From Spirosomataceae bacterium TFI 002 (GTDB lineage: Bacteria; Bacteroidota; Bacteroidia; Cytophagales; Spirosomataceae), in NCBI GenBank assembly GCA_900230115.1, contig LT907983.1, forward strand, positions 4,510,774 to 4,574,773: a stretch of 64,000 bases of DNA, written 5' to 3'. The notes beneath the pieces were generated by a model that was given only the letters and a program-made list of their open reading frames with translations, was not told where the DNA came from and did no database searches. Shown here one piece after another: positions 62,222 through 64,000 of this stretch; position 1 is the first letter of the stretch, and each line of letters opens with the position of its first letter. A program made the position numbers and the translations under genes.

Positions 62222-63508
62222 TCAATCACATCCACCAATCTCCACTGTAAAAACAGTACCTGATTTTGCTTCAAAACCCTCAGTCAGCTCTATAAAACGA
62301 CCTGCATTGTAGGTAGCATTTGCACCATTTAGAATTTTATTGCTAGCCTGAATATAGCCAGTAGTACCGTTTACTTCAATTAAAGTCATACTTCCATTGA
62401 TATCATCAGCAGTACTAACCAATGTTTCGTTAGCAGCACAAGGAGGTGGACATATTGCCAATACTTCGAAAAGCTTAATGGGTTGTTCATCATCCGTTGG
62501 GCTTGAAGAAATGATTCTCATTTTATACCCAGGAGCCACAGTGGTGCCTGAGGGAATAATTGCAGATATAGTTCCAGAACTATTCCCTGAAGCAGTACCA
62601 AGGACTGTTGGGCTGCTAAAACTACCATTTTGGTCGGACAATTGAAGTGTGAAAGTATTAGTAGGAGCAAAACTTCCAGACACAGAAAAAGGAACGTTAA
62701 AAGCATTATCTCTACAGAAAGCGTCTAATGAATTGCCAATTGCCACTACATTGTCTTTAACTGTGAACTCTTGGTAATTGACCTGATTCCAATCTCCGTT
62801 TTGATTTTTAGAACGAACGGACAGGCGATGAATACCATTTGACAAGCTATTTAACTGGACATCTATCATTTTCTTATTGAGCTCCGTTGTGCTCGAAATA
62901 GGTACACTCGTTCCATTGCCTGCCCCTGGGTCATTGTCTACAAAATATTCTAAGTAAACGATTGGCGATGGTGGCGTATTTACTGGGGGAGCAGTATCAA
63001 ACTTCACAAAATAGCGATAAGTTGTATTTCCCCAGTGACCATCAGCATTCTTAGCTCTTACGGATAAGGAATGAAAACCATCTGAAAGTGAATTTACTGG
63101 AAAAGAAATGGCTAAATTATCTAAAGATTGACCAGCTGTTATTGGAATAGCCGTGCCGTTGTCATGACCGGGGTCGTTATCTATGAAGTATTCTACTTTT
63201 TCTATATTTTCAGGAGCTGGTGTAGTGCCTAGCGTATTATTAAACTTGGCAAATACTCGATATGTGGTATTACTCCAATCTCCATCATTATCTTGTGCTC
63301 TTACTGATAATAAATGAAAACCATCGCTAAGGTTATTAAGTGAGAATGAGAAACTCTTAGTCACCTCATTAGAAGAGGTAAATGAAAGAGCTGTTCCGTT
63401 TCCTATTCCGGGATCATTATCAATAAAATATTCTATTTGACTGATGTTTTGGGCATGTGCTAAAAAAGCCATGAAAACTAAGCCAATACTTAGGCATAAG
63501 TTTTTCAT
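62222..63508 (-). CDS. Secreted repeat protein with Gly-Cys C-terminal domain
   Basis: A 428-residue exported protein with signal MKNLCLSIGLVFMAFLAHAQ. Three repeats of about 80 residues follow, each with EYFIDNDPG, GNGT and LSDGFH-LSVRA-D-WSNTTYR (at about 24-110, 111-195 and 196-265). Then comes an Ig-like segment (AFNVPFSVSGSF, STTVAPGYKMRI) and the C-terminal domain, CAANETLVSTADDINGS to ELTEGFEAKSGTVFTVEIGGCD, of the Gly-Cys-X / 3-coathanger stack type. It is a likely cell-surface or secreted structural protein. Its start is one base from the upstream partial gene. Confidence 0.82.
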   Translation of the reverse strand: MKNLCLSIGLVFMAFLAHAQNISQIEYFIDNDPGIGNGTALSFTSSNEVTKSFSFSLNNLSDGFHLLSVRAQDNDGDWSNTTYRVFAKFNNTLGTTPAPENIEKVEYFIDNDPGHDNGTAIPITAGQSLDNLAISFPVNSLSDGFHSLSVRAKNADGHWGNTTYRYFVKFDTAPPVNTPPSPIVYLEYFVDNDPGAGNGTSVPISSTTELNKKMIDVQLNSLSNGIHRLSVRSKNQNGDWNQVNYQEFTVKDNVVAIGNSLDAFCRDNAFNVPFSVSGSFAPTNTFTLQLSDQNGSFSSPTVLGTASGNSSGTISAIIPSGTTVAPGYKMRIISSSPTDDEQPIKLFEVLAICPPPCAANETLVSTADDINGSMTLIEVNGTTGYIQASNKILNGANATYNAGRFIELTEGFEAKSGTVFTVEIGGCD

Positions 63509-63509
63509 A

Positions 63510-64000
63510 TTAATTGGCTTTTATTGTGATTACTGCATCTAAATCAAGGGTATTATTCCCTATACCGCTATTTATAAAGAAAGTGTTTATTGGGTGATGG
63601 GGCAAACCAGACTTTTCGTACGGATAAGTTCCTCCATATATTCCTATGTCTCCACCATTTATTCCAGCATTTTTTCCTATAGATGAATTAGACAACTTTA
63701 AATCATTCTCACCATCAAAACTGTTGTCGTTAAAATACTGAGAACCAGAGTACAATTGTTGCCAAAGAATATTGTTAGTATTATTTCCTTGTGTTGGAAG
63801 GTCATTTGCGAAACTAATGCAGTACGAAATTGAGTTATTTGAGTTGTTTCTGTCTGAAACAGAGCTAACAACAATGCAATTTGTAAAGATTGAATTACTA
63901 GTAGAACTAATCTCACCGATATGACAATTCTTAATTATTGAGTTGTTACAATCCCTTATTGCTGAAGCAATCATGCTATTTTCAACCAATAAATTCAAGT
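63510..64000 (-). CDS. C-terminal part of a right-handed beta-helix surface protein
   Basis: The gene runs off the right edge; about 163 residues are visible. They show short repeated turns (SMIASAIRDCNNSIIKNCHI, SISYCISFANDLP, NILWQQLYSGSQYFNDNSF) with Asn ladders typical of parallel beta-helix adhesins or polysaccharide-active proteins. No sorting domain is seen at the end (DLDAVITIKAN). The apparent TTG start at 63998 is not a real start. It is cotranscribed with the repeat protein, 1 base away. Function unknown. Confidence 0.6.
   Translation of the reverse strand, partial: LNLLVENSMIASAIRDCNNSIIKNCHIGEISSTSNSIFTNCIVVSSVSDRNNSNNSISYCISFANDLPTQGNNTNNILWQQLYSGSQYFNDNSFDGENDLKLSNSSIGKNAGINGGDIGIYGGTYPYEKSGLPHHPINTFFINSGIGNNTLDLDAVITIKAN

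Overview
The window looks like a chromosomal segment of a low-GC (roughly 35-40% by eye) member of the Bacteroidota, most likely of the Cytophagales. The signs are a giant SprB-repeat adhesin, the type IX secretion (T9SS) component PorD, a T9SS type-A C-terminal sorting domain, two proteins ending in the Bacteroidota Gly-Cys-X ('3-coathanger stack') domain, TAnnTTTG-type promoters, few Shine-Dalgarno sequences, and a membrane pyrophosphatase fused to an OmpA domain. The genus is inference. I see no rRNA, tRNA, CRISPR array, insertion sequence, integrase or phage module.

Layout. 1-5.1 kb: 3' end of an adhesin gene with fifteen near-identical 225-bp repeats. 5.2-8.6 kb: coaBC, porD, a short-chain dehydrogenase and a PepSY-type membrane protein. 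8.7-9.4 kb: a small Xre regulator with a DUF2975 membrane protein. 9.7-14.1 kb: an M20 amidohydrolase, then a minus-strand ABC export/metal-handling operon (ATPase, permease with a His-rich loop, CxxC protein, outer-membrane-like protein). 14.2-19.5 kb: 1-Cys peroxiredoxin, membrane-anchored GH25 lysozyme, pgi, and a LysM protein with a degenerate lytic transglycosylase domain. 19.6-29.3 kb: AlkB, an AraC regulator divergent from a dioxygenase/alcohol dehydrogenase/esterase operon, a sulfatase, a Tat-exported Gfo/Idh/MocA oxidoreductase, a beta-propeller and a TIM-barrel isomerase.

29.4-36.2 kb: six tightly coupled minus-strand genes (PIG-L deacetylase, BatB-like VWA, TPR, purC, aminotransferase, DUF456). 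36.2-41.8 kb: a secreted subtilase and the Na+/H+ pyrophosphatase-OmpA fusion. 41.9-49.8 kb: a carbohydrate locus (heparinase-like lyase, SDR, two Gfo/Idh/MocA proteins, PmoA-family protein) with a divergent ThuA protein. 50-58 kb: PhnA-type protein, a GH20 operon with VOC, PhyH and GNAT proteins, DUF1501/DUF1800 and DUF2461. 58.2-62 kb: trpS, PAP2 phosphatase, an APS-kinase-like gene that looks frameshifted, and two DinB proteins. 62.2-64 kb: two secreted surface proteins, the second running off the window.

How it fits together. Many genes encode exported proteins for attacking glycans and organic matter (GH20, lyase, sulfatase, GH25, subtilase, deacetylase, secreted oxidoreductases). The T9SS component and three kinds of C-terminal tail suggest how some of them reach the surface. 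The most interesting leads are the PhyH-ADH-esterase operon (possible oxidative demethylation with formaldehyde clearance), the Zrg-like metal ABC operon, the pyrophosphatase-OmpA fusion, the inactive transglycosylase-LysM protein, the concatenated adhesin repeats and the hidden frame downstream of the APS-kinase-like gene. I found no clear candidate for a wholly new defence or mobile system.
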